A stretch of 18,864 nt of DNA from Candidatus Bipolaricaulis sp. (GCA_020062805.1 JAGUVP010000033.1:1-18864); one strand, 5' to 3'. Shown: positions 1-8,224, numbered from the stretch's first letter. Program-made: numbers and translations. The notes: generated by a model from the letters alone, not told the origin.

Positions 1-1124
1 AGCGCGTCGGCGAGGCCCACCACCGGCTCGGGCACGGGTGCAGGAAGACCACGCAGGTGCCGGGCGATCTCGCTTGCGGCGTCGAGGGTGCGGGCCAGAG
101 AAAGAAGGTCCCCAGGAGACAGCCCGCCGGTCACTGCCCGGCCGAGGAGGCGGGGGAGGTCGCAGCACGAGCCAAGCATCCGGGCAAGCTCGCCTTCTGT
201 ACCCGACTGGAGAAGGACCTCTACACCGTCCAGGCGCCGCTCGATCGCCGGCCGACGCGCGAAAGGAGCGAGGATCCACCGCCGGAGGAGCCGCCGCCCC
301 ATCGCCGTCTTCGTCAGGTCGAGCACGGAAAACAGCGTGACCACACCTTCGGAGCGGAGCGGGTTCAGCAGTTCGAGCGATCGCTGGGTGAACGCGTCGA
401 GGACGAGCGCCTCTTCCTCAGCGCGCGCCGGAGGTCTCAGGTGGGCGAGATCCCCCACCGTGACCGCGAGGTAGGAAACGAGCGCACCCGCAGCACACGC
501 CGCGAGCGGAGCACCCCGCAGCGCGTTGGGGAAACGTGCCTTGAGGGTCTCGGAGCTGAACTCAACCGCCGGCCGCTCCGTGCCCGCACCCACCAGCTCG
601 ACCGGGGAACGCCAGCCCTGGGGGAAGACCCACTCGGCCACGGGCAGCCGTGCCACGAGGTACCCGAACTCGGAGAGCGGGATCTCCTCAGCCCAGAACT
701 CGCCCGACGCCGCCTCCGTCCACGCCACGCCAACCCGTTCCCCGTCCGGCCACACCGCGGCCAACAGCACGTCTGTCCCCCCCTCGAGGGCTCCCTCTTC
801 AATCACCGTTCCCGGGGTGAGAACACGGGTCACGCCGCGCTTGAGAAGACGCTTCCCTTGACCGGGCCGTTCCAGCTGCGGACCCAGTGCGACCTTGTGC
901 CCCTTACGGAGAAGGCGCTGCACGTAAAGGTCTGCTTTGCGCACCGGAACCCCGGCCATCGGTACACCATCGCGACTGGTGAGGACGATCTCCAGGTCGC
1001 GGGCCACGATCTCCGCGTCCTCGAAGAACGTCTCGTAGAAGTCCCCCAGCTGAAAGAACAGGATCGCGTCCGGGTGGCGCGCCTTGAGTTCGCGGTACTG
1101 CCGCATCACCGGGGTCTGTTCCAT
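1..1124 (-). CDS. mutS: DNA mismatch repair protein MutS, N-terminal part (runs off left edge)
   Basis: The frame is open from an ATG at 1124-1122 to the window edge, giving 374 residues of a family that is usually about 850 long; the clamp, ATPase and helix-turn-helix parts lie outside. Seen: the mismatch-reading motif GDFYE at residues 27-31 (Phe29 and Glu31 are the base-contacting pair in MutS), then PMAGVP near residue 57. Core-domain text similar to other MutS1 proteins (LDAFTQRSLELLNPLRSEG, then SVLDLTKTAMGRRLLRRWI) lies near residues 230-270. The GDFYE motif separates it from MutS2, which lacks the mismatch domain. The family binds mismatches and small loops and recruits MutL to start repair. 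There is no clear ribosome binding site before the ATG, but a TATACT sits 10 bases upstream, so the mRNA may be leaderless. It follows the export operon on the same strand after a 67-base gap. Confidence 0.96.
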   Translation of the reverse strand, partial: MEQTPVMRQYRELKARHPDAILFFQLGDFYETFFEDAEIVARDLEIVLTSRDGVPMAGVPVRKADLYVQRLLRKGHKVALGPQLERPGQGKRLLKRGVTRVLTPGTVIEEGALEGGTDVLLAAVWPDGERVGVAWTEAASGEFWAEEIPLSEFGYLVARLPVAEWVFPQGWRSPVELVGAGTERPAVEFSSETLKARFPNALRGAPLAACAAGALVSYLAVTVGDLAHLRPPARAEEEALVLDAFTQRSLELLNPLRSEGVVTLFSVLDLTKTAMGRRLLRRWILAPFARRPAIERRLDGVEVLLQSGTEGELARMLGSCCDLPRLLGRAVTGGLSPGDLLSLARTLDAASEIARHLRGLPAPVPEPVVGLADA

Positions 1125-1133
1125 ACCGGGGCC

Positions 1134-1139
1134 AGTATA
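1134..1139 (-). promoter_or_regulatory. Candidate -10 box directly upstream of mutS
   Basis: On the minus strand this reads TATACT, 5 of 6 to the sigma-70 -10 consensus, with nine bases between it and the mutS ATG. Transcription would begin about three bases before the start codon. No good -35 is visible at 16-19 bases spacing, so the call is weak. It is supported only by the lack of a Shine-Dalgarno sequence before this ATG, and perR in the same window shows a similar arrangement. Confidence 0.3.
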
Positions 1140-1191
1140 CACGTGCCGCGCTCCCCGCCAGAAGTTCGATCAGGACGTGATCAAAGCCCCA

Positions 1192-2478
1192 CTACTCGTG
1201 CCGCAGTGCCTCCACCGGATCGAGGTGCGAGGCGCGAATCGCGGGGTAGATCCCGAACACCACCCCGATCAACAGGGAGAAGGCGAACGCGATCACGGGG
1301 GGGAATGGAGAGAAGACGAAGGGCCACTCCCCGACCCTCGCCCCCACCGCTCCCGCGAGCCAACCCACGACGAGCCCGAGCAGCCCCCCCACCACGCACA
1401 CCAGGACCGCTTCGAACAGGAACTGCCCCAGGATGTCCCCTGGACGCGCACCGGTGGCCATGCGGATCCCGACCTCGCGCGTCCGCTCCACCACCGCCAC
1501 GAGCATGATGTTCATGATCCCGATCCCTCCCACGAGGAGGGAGATGGCGGCGATCCCCCCCAGAATGAGCATCATCGTGCGGGTGGACTCCTCGAACGCC
1601 TGAATCAGCTCTCTCTGGACCTGCACGGTATAGGGGACGATCTGCGTTGTGGTGCGAATGGCTCCACCGGCGATCTGCGCGATGAACTGCGTGCCCCCCC
1701 TCACCGCGCCGGCACCCGTCGTCTGGGTCAGAGCAGCGAACTTCTGGTCCAGGAGAGCCTCGATCTGGCTCACGGCCTCGTCCACCTGACCCTCGCCGAC
1801 CGCTTGCACGATGTAGGTGCTGAAATACCGGTTGCCGGAGATCTCTTGCAGAAGTGAAATGGGCACGTAGGCTTGTCCGTCGACATCGTAGGTCCCGACC
1901 GTGCCGCGCGGGTTCATGACCCCCACCACGCGCAATATAAGCGTCTAGTTCTGCAGATTGACGACGAGGTCCTTTCCCACGTGGTCCCCGGGGCCGAGGA
2001 GATCCGTTGCGAGCCGCGCCCCCAGCACCACCACCGACTTCCCCTCATCCAAAGGGTGCAGGAACCGCCCCTCGGCCGGCCAGAACTCGAACAACCATGC
2101 GTACTCCGTCGTAGTGCCTACGACGCGGAGGGGCGAGGTCTGGTTGAACCCCACTTGCACCTCCCCTGAGGCAGTGCTGATCGGCACAGCTTCCGCCACC
2201 GCCGAAGCGGCCCGGAGTTCGTCCGAGATCTGCTCGGCGAGGAATCCCGCCCCTTGGCCGGGCTGGATCACCCGCGTGGGATAGAGGTCCACCGTGATCG
2301 TTCGTGCCCCCAAACCGACGATCTGACCGCTGATCTCCGCGGTCGCGCCCTCGATCATGGACACGATCGCCACCAACGCGGCCACACCGATCACCACGCC
2401 AAGCACCGAGAGTCCCGTGCGCAGCTTGTGTGTCCACAACGCCGACAGTCCCGCGAAGATCCGCTCACCCAGTCCCAT
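1192..2478 (-). pseudogene. MacB/FtsX-type ABC exporter permease, split by an in-frame TAG
   Basis: Two halves of one permease lie in the same frame, separated only by TAG at 1947-1945. The first half (ATG at 2478) has a cytoplasmic start, a membrane helix at about residues 20-43 after the motif LWTHKLRTGLSVLGVVIGV, and most of the MacB periplasmic core domain. The second half resumes with LRVVGVMNPRG and carries three more membrane helices of the FtsX domain plus the family-typical end HLDPVEALRHE. Joined, they give about 427 residues, near the usual 400 of stand-alone MacB-type permeases. The start overlaps the ATPase stop by 14 bases. The family transmits ATP-driven movement across the inner membrane to a periplasmic adaptor rather than forming a classic channel. 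TAG ends several intact genes here, so wholesale recoding is unlikely. The stop may be a recent mutation, a sequence error or a readthrough site. The C-terminal half could restart at TTG 1935, but no ribosome binding site is evident. Confidence 0.85.
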
Positions 2479-3151
2479 TGCCGTCCTCCAGTCGGCCGTC
2501 GAGCAGCCGCACCTGCTGCGCCGCGAACGAGGCAACGTAGGGCTCGTGGGTCACGACGACCACCGTCTTTCCTCCGGCAACCAGGACGTGGAAGATCCCC
2601 AGGATCTCTCGTCCCGTGCGCGTGTCCAAGCTCCCCGTCGGTTCATCGGCAAGGAGCAGCGGTGGATCGCAGGCCAGGGCACGGGCAATGGCTACACGCT
2701 GGCATTCCCCGCCGGAGAGCTGACCGGGCCTGTGACGGGCGCGCAACGCGAGACCCACCTTGTCCAGACACGCCAGGGCACGTTCCCGCCGCGTCTTTCT
2801 CGGGATCCCCGCATACATCAGCGGCAGCTCCACGTTGGCCAGAGCGCTTGCCCGGGGCAGGAGATGGAACTGCTGAAACACAAATCCCACCTTCCGCCCA
2901 CGCAAGCGCGCCAGCTCGGCCCGCGACAGGCAAGAGATGTCCTTGCCCTCGAGCAACACCCGTCCCGCCGAGGGACGGTGAAGCCCGCCCATCAGGTGGA
3001 GTAGCGTGGACTTTCCCGACCCAGACGGCCCTGTGAGCGCCACAAACTCGCCCTGGTGGATGGCCAGGTCCACGCCACGAAGGGCCCACACGTCGATTTC
3101 CCCGAGGCGGTAAGCCTTGGTCACCCCCTCGACACGGACAAGGTCTTCCAT
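2465..3151 (-). CDS. ABC exporter ATPase, MacB/LolD type
   Basis: This 228-residue nucleotide-binding subunit has every expected motif: Walker [10 protein letters not shown] at 41-49, Q-loop glutamine in FQQ at 93-94, signature LSGGE at 145-149, Walker B LLLADEP at 165-171 and the switch histidine in VTHE at 202. The signature region reads [15 protein letters not shown], with Glu-Cys where most relatives have Gln-Gln. Length and sequence match the LolD/MacB/YknY group that works with four-helix FtsX-type permeases. It sits at the inner membrane and powers export, or transfer into the periplasm, through the neighbouring permease, membrane fusion protein and outer membrane channel. The ATG is two bases after the stop of the membrane fusion protein gene, and its own end overlaps the permease start by 14 bases, so the operon is translationally coupled. 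The substrate cannot be read from sequence; macrolides, peptides and lipoproteins are known cargoes of the group. Confidence 0.95.
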   Translation of the reverse strand: MEDLVRVEGVTKAYRLGEIDVWALRGVDLAIHQGEFVALTGPSGSGKSTLLHLMGGLHRPSAGRVLLEGKDISCLSRAELARLRGRKVGFVFQQFHLLPRASALANVELPLMYAGIPRKTRRERALACLDKVGLALRARHRPGQLSGGECQRVAIARALACDPPLLLADEPTGSLDTRTGREILGIFHVLVAGGKTVVVVTHEPYVASFAAQQVRLLDGRLEDGNGTG

Positions 3152-3153
3152 GG

Positions 3154-4383
3154 CTAGCGGAAGATGTCGGGCAGGGTGACGTTGCGCTGCGTCGCCCCGG
3201 CGCTGCTGGTTCGCGTCGAGGTGGGGTAACGGACGATCACGTCCCCTTCAGAAAGTCCCCCCCGGACTTCGGCGTACTGGGCCGTCGTCAGCCCGATCTC
3301 CACCGGCCGCAGACCGGTCTCGCCCTTCTCAACCACGTACACGGCCCAGTCCCGGGATGTGGCCACAGACTGGGTCGTAGCCGTTCCGTCCGACACACGG
3401 GAGCTGGTATCTCTTTCGGTGATCTGGGTCGGGCGCTGTGCCAGCGGTTCCGTGTGCTCCTCCGCCGCGCCGAATTCCCTCACGCCGGTGACAACCCCGG
3501 GCGGGCGCGAACCCTCTTCCCCCCTCTCCTCTGAAGCCGTCTGTTCCTGACCGACCACGGGAGGCGCCGCATACTGAACCAGGGCCTCGATGGGAACCCG
3601 CAGCACGTTGCGCGCCTCAGCGACGACCACCTCGACCCGGGCGGAAAACCCGGGGAGGATCCTCTCATCCGGTTGCAGAAGCCGCGCCGTGGCCGACACC
3701 ACCCGCCCTCCCCCGAAGCCCGAAGCCTGGGTAGCCCGCAGCCCCACCTCCACGATCTCCGCCAGCCACGAACTCCCCTGCACCGCGTCCAGGGTGACCG
3801 ATGCCCGCTGCCCGACGCGTATCTGGCCCACGTCCGTCTCCGAGAGGGAGATCTTCACCAGAAGCTCGCCCCGGTCGAGCACGACGATCCGATACTGCCC
3901 AACAGTGGTTCCTGTTGTCCGGCCGGCTTCGACGACGATCCCGTCGAACGGGGCTCGGACCGTGGTCTCCTCGAAGCTGGCCCGAGCCAGGTCGTGCTCA
4001 AGCTCGCGCTCTCGGATCGTCGTCGGCACACCGTCCGCCCGCGCTTGGGCCAGGGCACGCTCGGCGCGAGCCAGCGCCAACTCCTCCTGCGTGGAGTCGA
4101 GTACGGCCAGCACATCCCCCGCCCGTACCGTGTCCCCCAGTTTGACGTGCAGCGACTTGAGCTTGGCCTCGGCGAACGTAAACGTGGCCTCATCCCTAGG
4201 CAGGACCTCGCCGTACGCCGTTAGAGAACGGGAGAGGTTCCCACGATCGACCACGTACGTCGCTCCCAGGCCCGTGGCTCCCGTGGTCGCTTCTGTCCCG
4301 CTCCACGGCTGCCAGGCGTACAACCCTCCGGCGAGGCCCAGCAACAGGACCAGCGTCACGCCGAACCACACGCGCTTCTTCAT
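3154..4383 (-). CDS. Periplasmic membrane fusion protein, MacA/HlyD type
   Basis: A 409-residue adaptor that links the inner-membrane ABC transporter to the outer-membrane channel. Seen: an N-terminal membrane anchor at about residues 5-24 with no lipobox cysteine; a split lipoyl domain (SLHVKLGDTVRAGDVLAVLDS near 77-97 and TVRAPFDGIVVEAG at 141-154); between them a short alpha hairpin of about 40 residues, much shorter than in MacA or HlyD; then the beta-barrel and membrane-proximal domains. An insertion of about 70 residues (272-344), rich in Glu, Thr, Ser, Arg and Pro, interrupts the membrane-proximal part between EALVQ and WAVYVVEKG and looks disordered. The start overlaps the stop of the tolC-like gene as ATGA. 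The role is inferred from family and operon order. Confidence 0.92.
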   Translation of the reverse strand: MKKRVWFGVTLVLLLGLAGGLYAWQPWSGTEATTGATGLGATYVVDRGNLSRSLTAYGEVLPRDEATFTFAEAKLKSLHVKLGDTVRAGDVLAVLDSTQEELALARAERALAQARADGVPTTIRERELEHDLARASFEETTVRAPFDGIVVEAGRTTGTTVGQYRIVVLDRGELLVKISLSETDVGQIRVGQRASVTLDAVQGSSWLAEIVEVGLRATQASGFGGGRVVSATARLLQPDERILPGFSARVEVVVAEARNVLRVPIEALVQYAAPPVVGQEQTASEERGEEGSRPPGVVTGVREFGAAEEHTEPLAQRPTQITERDTSSRVSDGTATTQSVATSRDWAVYVVEKGETGLRPVEIGLTTAQYAEVRGGLSEGDVIVRYPTSTRTSSAGATQRNVTLPDIFR

Positions 4384-5801
4384 CGGATCATCCCCTCCCA
4401 GTCCAGCTTGAGCCCCAGGGCCCGCTGGTAGCGCAAGTACGCCTGGAGCAGGCTGAACAAGCGCTGCTCGTAATCCGCTTCAAACCGCTCCTCCCTGAGC
4501 ACGAAGGCTTCCCAGTCGGCGGGACCGATCAACCCCGCCCCTTGCCGGAGCTCGGCCGCGGCCCGCTCGAGGATGAGCTTCTCCCGCTCCAAGCCCATGA
4601 TGGCTACGGCCTCGCGCGCTTCCTCGAGAGCTGATTTCGCCTGCAAGATCGAGCGCTCGGCCTCCTGCCACGCCGACGCCAGCCGGTCCCGGGCGAGCTC
4701 AAGTTCTGCCTGCGCGATGTCCTTCTGCGCACGTCGGTCGGGCGCGAACAGAGAAAGCGACAGGGAGAACCCCACACGCCAGCCTCCTTCACTCCACGTC
4801 AAACTGGCCGATGGCACCGGCCAACCCGCAGCTTGGACGGCCCATAGCTTCTCCTCAGCCGTCGTCACCGCGTCGTTGGCGGCTCGCACCGCACTGGCCA
4901 TCGCCAAGGCCTCGCGCGGGATCGCCCGGGCCAGCAACTCACCAACACGCTGGAGCAATTCTTCAGAGATGTTGCCCGTCCGCTGCAACTCCACCGGCCC
5001 GTTGAGGCCCACACTGCGGGCGAACTCCTCGAATGCGGAGGTGTGCGCTGCAACGCGCTTCCGAACAGTGATTTCAGCGTCGCGGAGGGCGATCTCCGCT
5101 TCAAGGAGTTGGAGCTGCCCTGCCTGGCCAGCGGCCACGTCCGCCCCGACGGCGGCCAGTGCGTCTCGGGCGCGGGCCAGGCTTCGCTGGGCATCGGCAA
5201 CGGTCACCTCGGAAGATAGGAGATTCCCGTAGCTCTGCACGAGGGAGAGCAGCACATTCTCCCTCGCCTGCGCGAGCGCAAGCCGACCGCTGGCCACCTT
5301 CGCCTCGGCGTCGGTGAGGGCCCTGGCTTCCGAGGGAATGGGCCGTGCCGGATCGTAGCGCTGCGAGAGGGATACTTTCCACGAAAAGCTGAACTCCTCC
5401 GCATCCCAGTTGTAGCGTGGGCTCAGCTCAAGACCGAGGCTTGTGCCCGTGGTGAGGCCCAAGCTGAAGCCGATCGATCCCTGTGTGGTACCGGGGAAAC
5501 TCTCCCCCTCGGCCAAGGTGAACGGCCGAAGATCGACTTGGATGCTTGGCAGGGTGACCTGGGCTCGCACACCGACAAGATCGAGCTCGGCCTTACGGAG
5601 GTCGTACGCCGCTTGGACCACATCGGGATGTGCAGACAGCGCGATCTCCAGGGCATCGCGCAGCGTGAGAACATGCGTGCCCTGTGAAGCCAGCGCCGGC
5701 ATCCCCAACCTAAGGCCGAGGAGCACGACCATAGCAAACCCAAGAGCCCAACGGCGTACGCGAAAAGAGACTGATCGCAGTCGCCCTGTAGTTCTTCTCA
5801 T
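4380..5801 (-). CDS. TolC-family outer membrane efflux channel
   Basis: A 473-residue outer membrane factor. Seen: a signal peptide (basic MRRTTGRLRSVSFRVRRW, then a hydrophobic stretch ending PALASQG), followed by two repeats of long Ala/Glu/Leu-rich helices alternating with beta stretches, as in TolC. The first repeat begins LTLRDALEIALSAHPDVVQA, the typical opening of the family. Trimers form a beta-barrel in the outer membrane with a long helical tunnel reaching into the periplasm. The start at 5801 is chosen because GAGGAG lies about ten bases upstream and it gives a clean signal peptide; an ATG at 5849 would add 16 residues that look unlike a signal sequence. It is the first gene of the export operon and is divergent from the two-component system. 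It shows that the host has an outer membrane. Confidence 0.92.
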   Translation of the reverse strand: MRRTTGRLRSVSFRVRRWALGFAMVVLLGLRLGMPALASQGTHVLTLRDALEIALSAHPDVVQAAYDLRKAELDLVGVRAQVTLPSIQVDLRPFTLAEGESFPGTTQGSIGFSLGLTTGTSLGLELSPRYNWDAEEFSFSWKVSLSQRYDPARPIPSEARALTDAEAKVASGRLALAQARENVLLSLVQSYGNLLSSEVTVADAQRSLARARDALAAVGADVAAGQAGQLQLLEAEIALRDAEITVRKRVAAHTSAFEEFARSVGLNGPVELQRTGNISEELLQRVGELLARAIPREALAMASAVRAANDAVTTAEEKLWAVQAAGWPVPSASLTWSEGGWRVGFSLSLSLFAPDRRAQKDIAQAELELARDRLASAWQEAERSILQAKSALEEAREAVAIMGLEREKLILERAAAELRQGAGLIGPADWEAFVLREERFEADYEQRLFSLLQAYLRYQRALGLKLDWEGMIR

Positions 5802-5921
5802 TTTGCGCTCGCTCCTCTGTTCTCCACGAACCAGCATTGGCCACCCCATCGATTGATCCGGCCCCCCGCCACCCTGCTGAAGCCGGTGGTGGGTTGTGCA
5901 TATCGAACCCCTGCCGTGTTT

Positions 5922-5950
5922 ATCCTACGGAGCGAGAGAGATTGAGGCAA
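5922..5950 (-). promoter_or_regulatory. Candidate promoter of the export operon
   Basis: On the minus strand TTGCCT (5950-5945) and TAGGAT (5927-5922) are separated by exactly 17 bases, each matching the sigma-70 boxes at 4 of 6 positions. The start of transcription would fall near 5915, about 115 bases before the tolC-like ATG. The weak -35 lies inside the tandem repeat at 5942-5963, as expected for a promoter that depends on an activator. Confidence 0.45.
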
Positions 5951-5963
5951 AGTTGTGGCAAAG
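5942..5963 (-). promoter_or_regulatory. Tandem 11-bp direct repeat, likely OmpR/PhoB-type operator
   Basis: On the plus strand TTGAGGCAAAG is followed at once by TTGTGGCAAAG, 10 of 11 bases identical. On the minus strand each unit reads CTTTGCC plus a four-base spacer ending CAA, which is the 7+4 layout of the pho box and of other sites bound head-to-tail by OmpR-family regulators. It overlaps the -35 of the candidate leftward promoter, the usual place for activation by this family. The adjacent response regulator (6171-6869) is the obvious candidate to bind it. Confidence 0.6.
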
Positions 5964-6170
5964 CCATGGAGAGGGCACACACCGAGCGCCGCCAGCGCTC
6001 CACAACCCTGCCATGGACTCGCCTTCCACTCTTCACATCGTCCGGGTATGTTTCGATTGCGGCCGAGAACGAGGGAGGTACTGTGCTGACCTGGCAACAA
6101 GGCACGTTTCTCTCCACATTGTCCCAGCGTCGGAAGCCGCTCCACGCTAGACTAGGAACGGGGAGGTGAG

Positions 6171-6869
6171 GTGAAAAGGATCCTCGTGGTAGACGACGAC
6201 CCGTGGGTGCGAAAGCTTGTGCGCGGCTACCTCGAGCGCGCGGGGTTTGCTGTAACTGTGGCCGCAAGCGGCCCGGAGGCCCTCACGGAGTTCACAGCCC
6301 ATCCCCCCGATCTCGTTGTCCTCGACCTGATGCTCCCCGGAATAGATGGCCTCGACGTGGCACGGCGCATCCGCGACTCATCCCGCGTCCCGATCATCAT
6401 GCTCACCGCGCGGTCCACGGAGGACGATCGGGTGCTCGGGCTGGAACTCGGGGCCGACGACTACGTGGTGAAGCCGTTCAGCGCCCGCGAGCTCGAGGCC
6501 CGGGTGAGGGCTGTGTTCCGGCGGACGGAAAGCGCCCCGGAGGGCCCCCGGGTGGCCGAGGCCGCGGGCATCCGGATGGACATCGAGCGACGGGAAGGGT
6601 GGGTGGATGGAGTACCGCTGGATCTCACCGCGCTTGAGTTCGACCTCCTCGCGTTTCTCGTCCAGCACCCGGACCGCGCGTTCACTCGGCTGGAACTTCT
6701 GGAAGCGGTGCGGGGGACAACCTTCTCTTCCTTCGAGCGGGCGATCGACTCCCACATCAAGCGCCTGCGCAAGAAAGTGGAACGGGTCCCCGAGTCGCCC
6801 TCCCGCATCGTGACCGTGTACGGCGTGGGGTACAAGCTCTCCACGGAGGGACGTCGTGAACCTGCGTAA
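6171..6869 (+). CDS. OmpR-family response regulator
   Basis: A 232-residue two-domain regulator. The receiver (about 3-117) has the acidic pocket Asp8-Asp10, the phosphoacceptor Asp52 in VVLDLMLPG, Thr79 in IIMLTA and Lys101 in VKPF. The C-terminal winged helix (about 135-228) includes LTALEFDLLAFLVQHPDRAF, a recognition helix around FERAIDSHIKRLRKKVE and the closing IVTVYGVGYKLS hairpin. Phosphorylated by its kinase partner, it would dimerise and bind direct repeats in DNA. The start is GTG, preceded by GGAGGTGAG. It overlaps the kinase gene by 14 bases. The divergent export operon and the tandem repeat in between make that operon its likely target. CpxR/BaeR-like envelope-stress or drug-response regulators are the closest functional analogues, by context only. 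Confidence 0.96.
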   Translation: MKRILVVDDDPWVRKLVRGYLERAGFAVTVAASGPEALTEFTAHPPDLVVLDLMLPGIDGLDVARRIRDSSRVPIIMLTARSTEDDRVLGLELGADDYVVKPFSARELEARVRAVFRRTESAPEGPRVAEAAGIRMDIERREGWVDGVPLDLTALEFDLLAFLVQHPDRAFTRLELLEAVRGTTFSSFERAIDSHIKRLRKKVERVPESPSRIVTVYGVGYKLSTEGRREPA

Positions 6870-8202
6870 GCGGCTCTCGTTCCAGACGAAGCTGGTGGCG
6901 GCCCTCCTGTTCGTCGTCCTCCTCGTGACCGCCTTGGGGTACACCCTTGTCAAGCTCTCCGTGGACCGGGCGTTCGCGGACCTGACCGCCCGTGAGGGAC
7001 GCGCTTACGACCAATGGGTCCGCAACCTCATCGCACGATACCCCAGCCAACGGGGGAACCTGGAGGGAATCGGGCAGTTCCTGGAAGGAGGGCCGCGTCC
7101 GCTGGGGTTCGTGCTCACCGATCCGCAGGGGCGCGTCGTACTGGCACGGGACGAATCCCTGATCGGAAGAACACTCCCGAGGCAGGAACTTGCCGCGGGA
7201 ACCGCGATCGAGCTTCCCGATGGAACGCGCTGGACCCTCGTCCCGGAGACACCCTCTCCCCCGAACCCGCTCCACGACCGGTTCATGGGCGCGGTGAACT
7301 ACGCGCTGTGGATCGCGGGAACCGCAGCAGCAGGAATTGCGCTGATCTTTGCCTCGTTTCTCCTCCGCCACATCACAGGCCCCCTGCGACGGCTTTCAGC
7401 AGCGGCACGCAAGATCGCCGACGGCGATCTCGCAGCTCGGGTAGAGGAGGTGAGCGAAGACGAACTGGGCAACCTATCTCGCTCGTTCAACGCGATGGCG
7501 GTGAGCCTGGAGGAGGCGGAGCGCTCCAAGCGCCAGATGATCGCCGACGTCGCCCACGAGCTGCGCACCCCCATCACCGTGCTGCGCACGGCCGTGGAGG
7601 GGTTCGAAGACGGGGTGCTCGAACCGACCCCGGAAAACCTCGCTGCGCTCAAGGACAAGATCCACCTCACGGCCCGGCTGATTGACGACCTTCAGCAGCT
7701 CGCCCTCGCCGACATGGGGCGTCTGTCGCTCCATCAGGAACCGTTCCTCTTTGGGGAGGTGATCGCCGACATAGCAGGTCTCATTGGCCCTCAGCTCGAG
7801 GATGGGGGAATCCGGCTTTCCCGCGCCGTTCCTCCGGACCTTCCCCCTGTGTCGGGCGATCGCCAACGGGTTCAACAGGTTCTCCTCAACCTCTTTGCCA
7901 ACGCGATCCGCCACACTCCGCCCGGCGGAGAGATCGCCGTCACGGCCTCACTACATGAGGATTCCATGGTTCTGGTAAGCCTCTGCAACTCAGGGACAGG
8001 CCTGAGCCGGGAGGACGAAGCTCGCCTCTTCGACCGGTTCTACCGCGGAGCTGAGGCGCGCGCCTCGGGCAGCGGTGCAGGCCTGGGTCTATCGGTGGCC
8101 AAGGCAATCGTCGAGGCCCATGGGGGGAGGATTTGGGCTGAGAACTGCTCCACTGGCGGGGCCTGCTTTCACTGTACGCTCCCACTGGCTTCAGGAACCT
8201 AA
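6856..8202 (+). CDS. Membrane sensor histidine kinase, BaeS/CpxA-like layout
   Basis: A 448-residue kinase. Order: helix 1 (about 13-33), periplasmic sensor of some 110 residues without recognisable ligand motifs, helix 2 (about 147-170), HAMP (171-224), dimerisation domain with phosphoacceptor His234 in DVAHELRTPI, then the ATP-binding domain with N-box NLFANAIRHTP (345-355), G1 box near 378-382, F-box LFDRFYR and G2 box GAGLGL (407-412). The G1 box reads NSGTG, with Asn where most kinases have Asp. This is known in some CusS-like kinases and need not kill activity. The start is GTG with GGAGG five to six bases before it, inside the end of the regulator gene. It likely senses envelope stress or an export substrate and phosphorylates the upstream regulator. 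Confidence 0.95.
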   Translation: MNLRKRLSFQTKLVAALLFVVLLVTALGYTLVKLSVDRAFADLTAREGRAYDQWVRNLIARYPSQRGNLEGIGQFLEGGPRPLGFVLTDPQGRVVLARDESLIGRTLPRQELAAGTAIELPDGTRWTLVPETPSPPNPLHDRFMGAVNYALWIAGTAAAGIALIFASFLLRHITGPLRRLSAAARKIADGDLAARVEEVSEDELGNLSRSFNAMAVSLEEAERSKRQMIADVAHELRTPITVLRTAVEGFEDGVLEPTPENLAALKDKIHLTARLIDDLQQLALADMGRLSLHQEPFLFGEVIADIAGLIGPQLEDGGIRLSRAVPPDLPPVSGDRQRVQQVLLNLFANAIRHTPPGGEIAVTASLHEDSMVLVSLCNSGTGLSREDEARLFDRFYRGAEARASGSGAGLGLSVAKAIVEAHGGRIWAENCSTGGACFHCTLPLASGT

Positions 8203-8205
8203 GCA

Positions 8206-8224
8206 GCGCGTCACGTTGACACGC
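8206..8224. promoter_or_regulatory. Dyad overlapping the -35 of the perR promoter
   Basis: An inverted repeat with arms GCGCGTCA and TGACACGC around CGT pairs at seven of eight positions. It begins four bases after the kinase stop codon and covers the TTGACA box at 8216-8221, so a protein bound here would block RNA polymerase. It does not resemble the AT-rich B. subtilis PerR box. It may be an operator for PerR itself or another regulator, or just a chance hairpin. Confidence 0.35.

Larger units (their letters stand above)
5802..6170. other. Divergent control region between export operon and two-component system
   Basis: These 369 bases separate the tolC-like gene (leftward) from the response regulator (rightward). 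No open frame here has a ribosome binding site or a protein-like sequence. The region holds a tandem 11-bp repeat at 5942-5963 and a candidate leftward promoter at 5922-5950, described separately. Just before the regulator start, GGAGGTGAG forms a strong ribosome binding site. I could not pick out a convincing rightward promoter; TAGACT at 6148-6153 is a possible -10 without a matching -35. Confidence 0.6.

Noticed and set aside
57..1508. A long plus-strand open frame of 483 codons
   Set aside because: It lies opposite mutS and the permease end, has Arg/Pro-rich low-quality text and no family likeness; it is a GC-rich shadow.
1945..1947. TAG read as pyrrolysine or another amino acid genome-wide
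   Set aside because: perR, dpsL, ferritin, superoxide reductase, the photolyase and the membrane fusion protein all end in TAG with normal C-termini.
5896..6150. A small open frame in the divergent control region
   Set aside because: No ribosome binding site, unremarkable composition, and it overlaps the operator and promoter.
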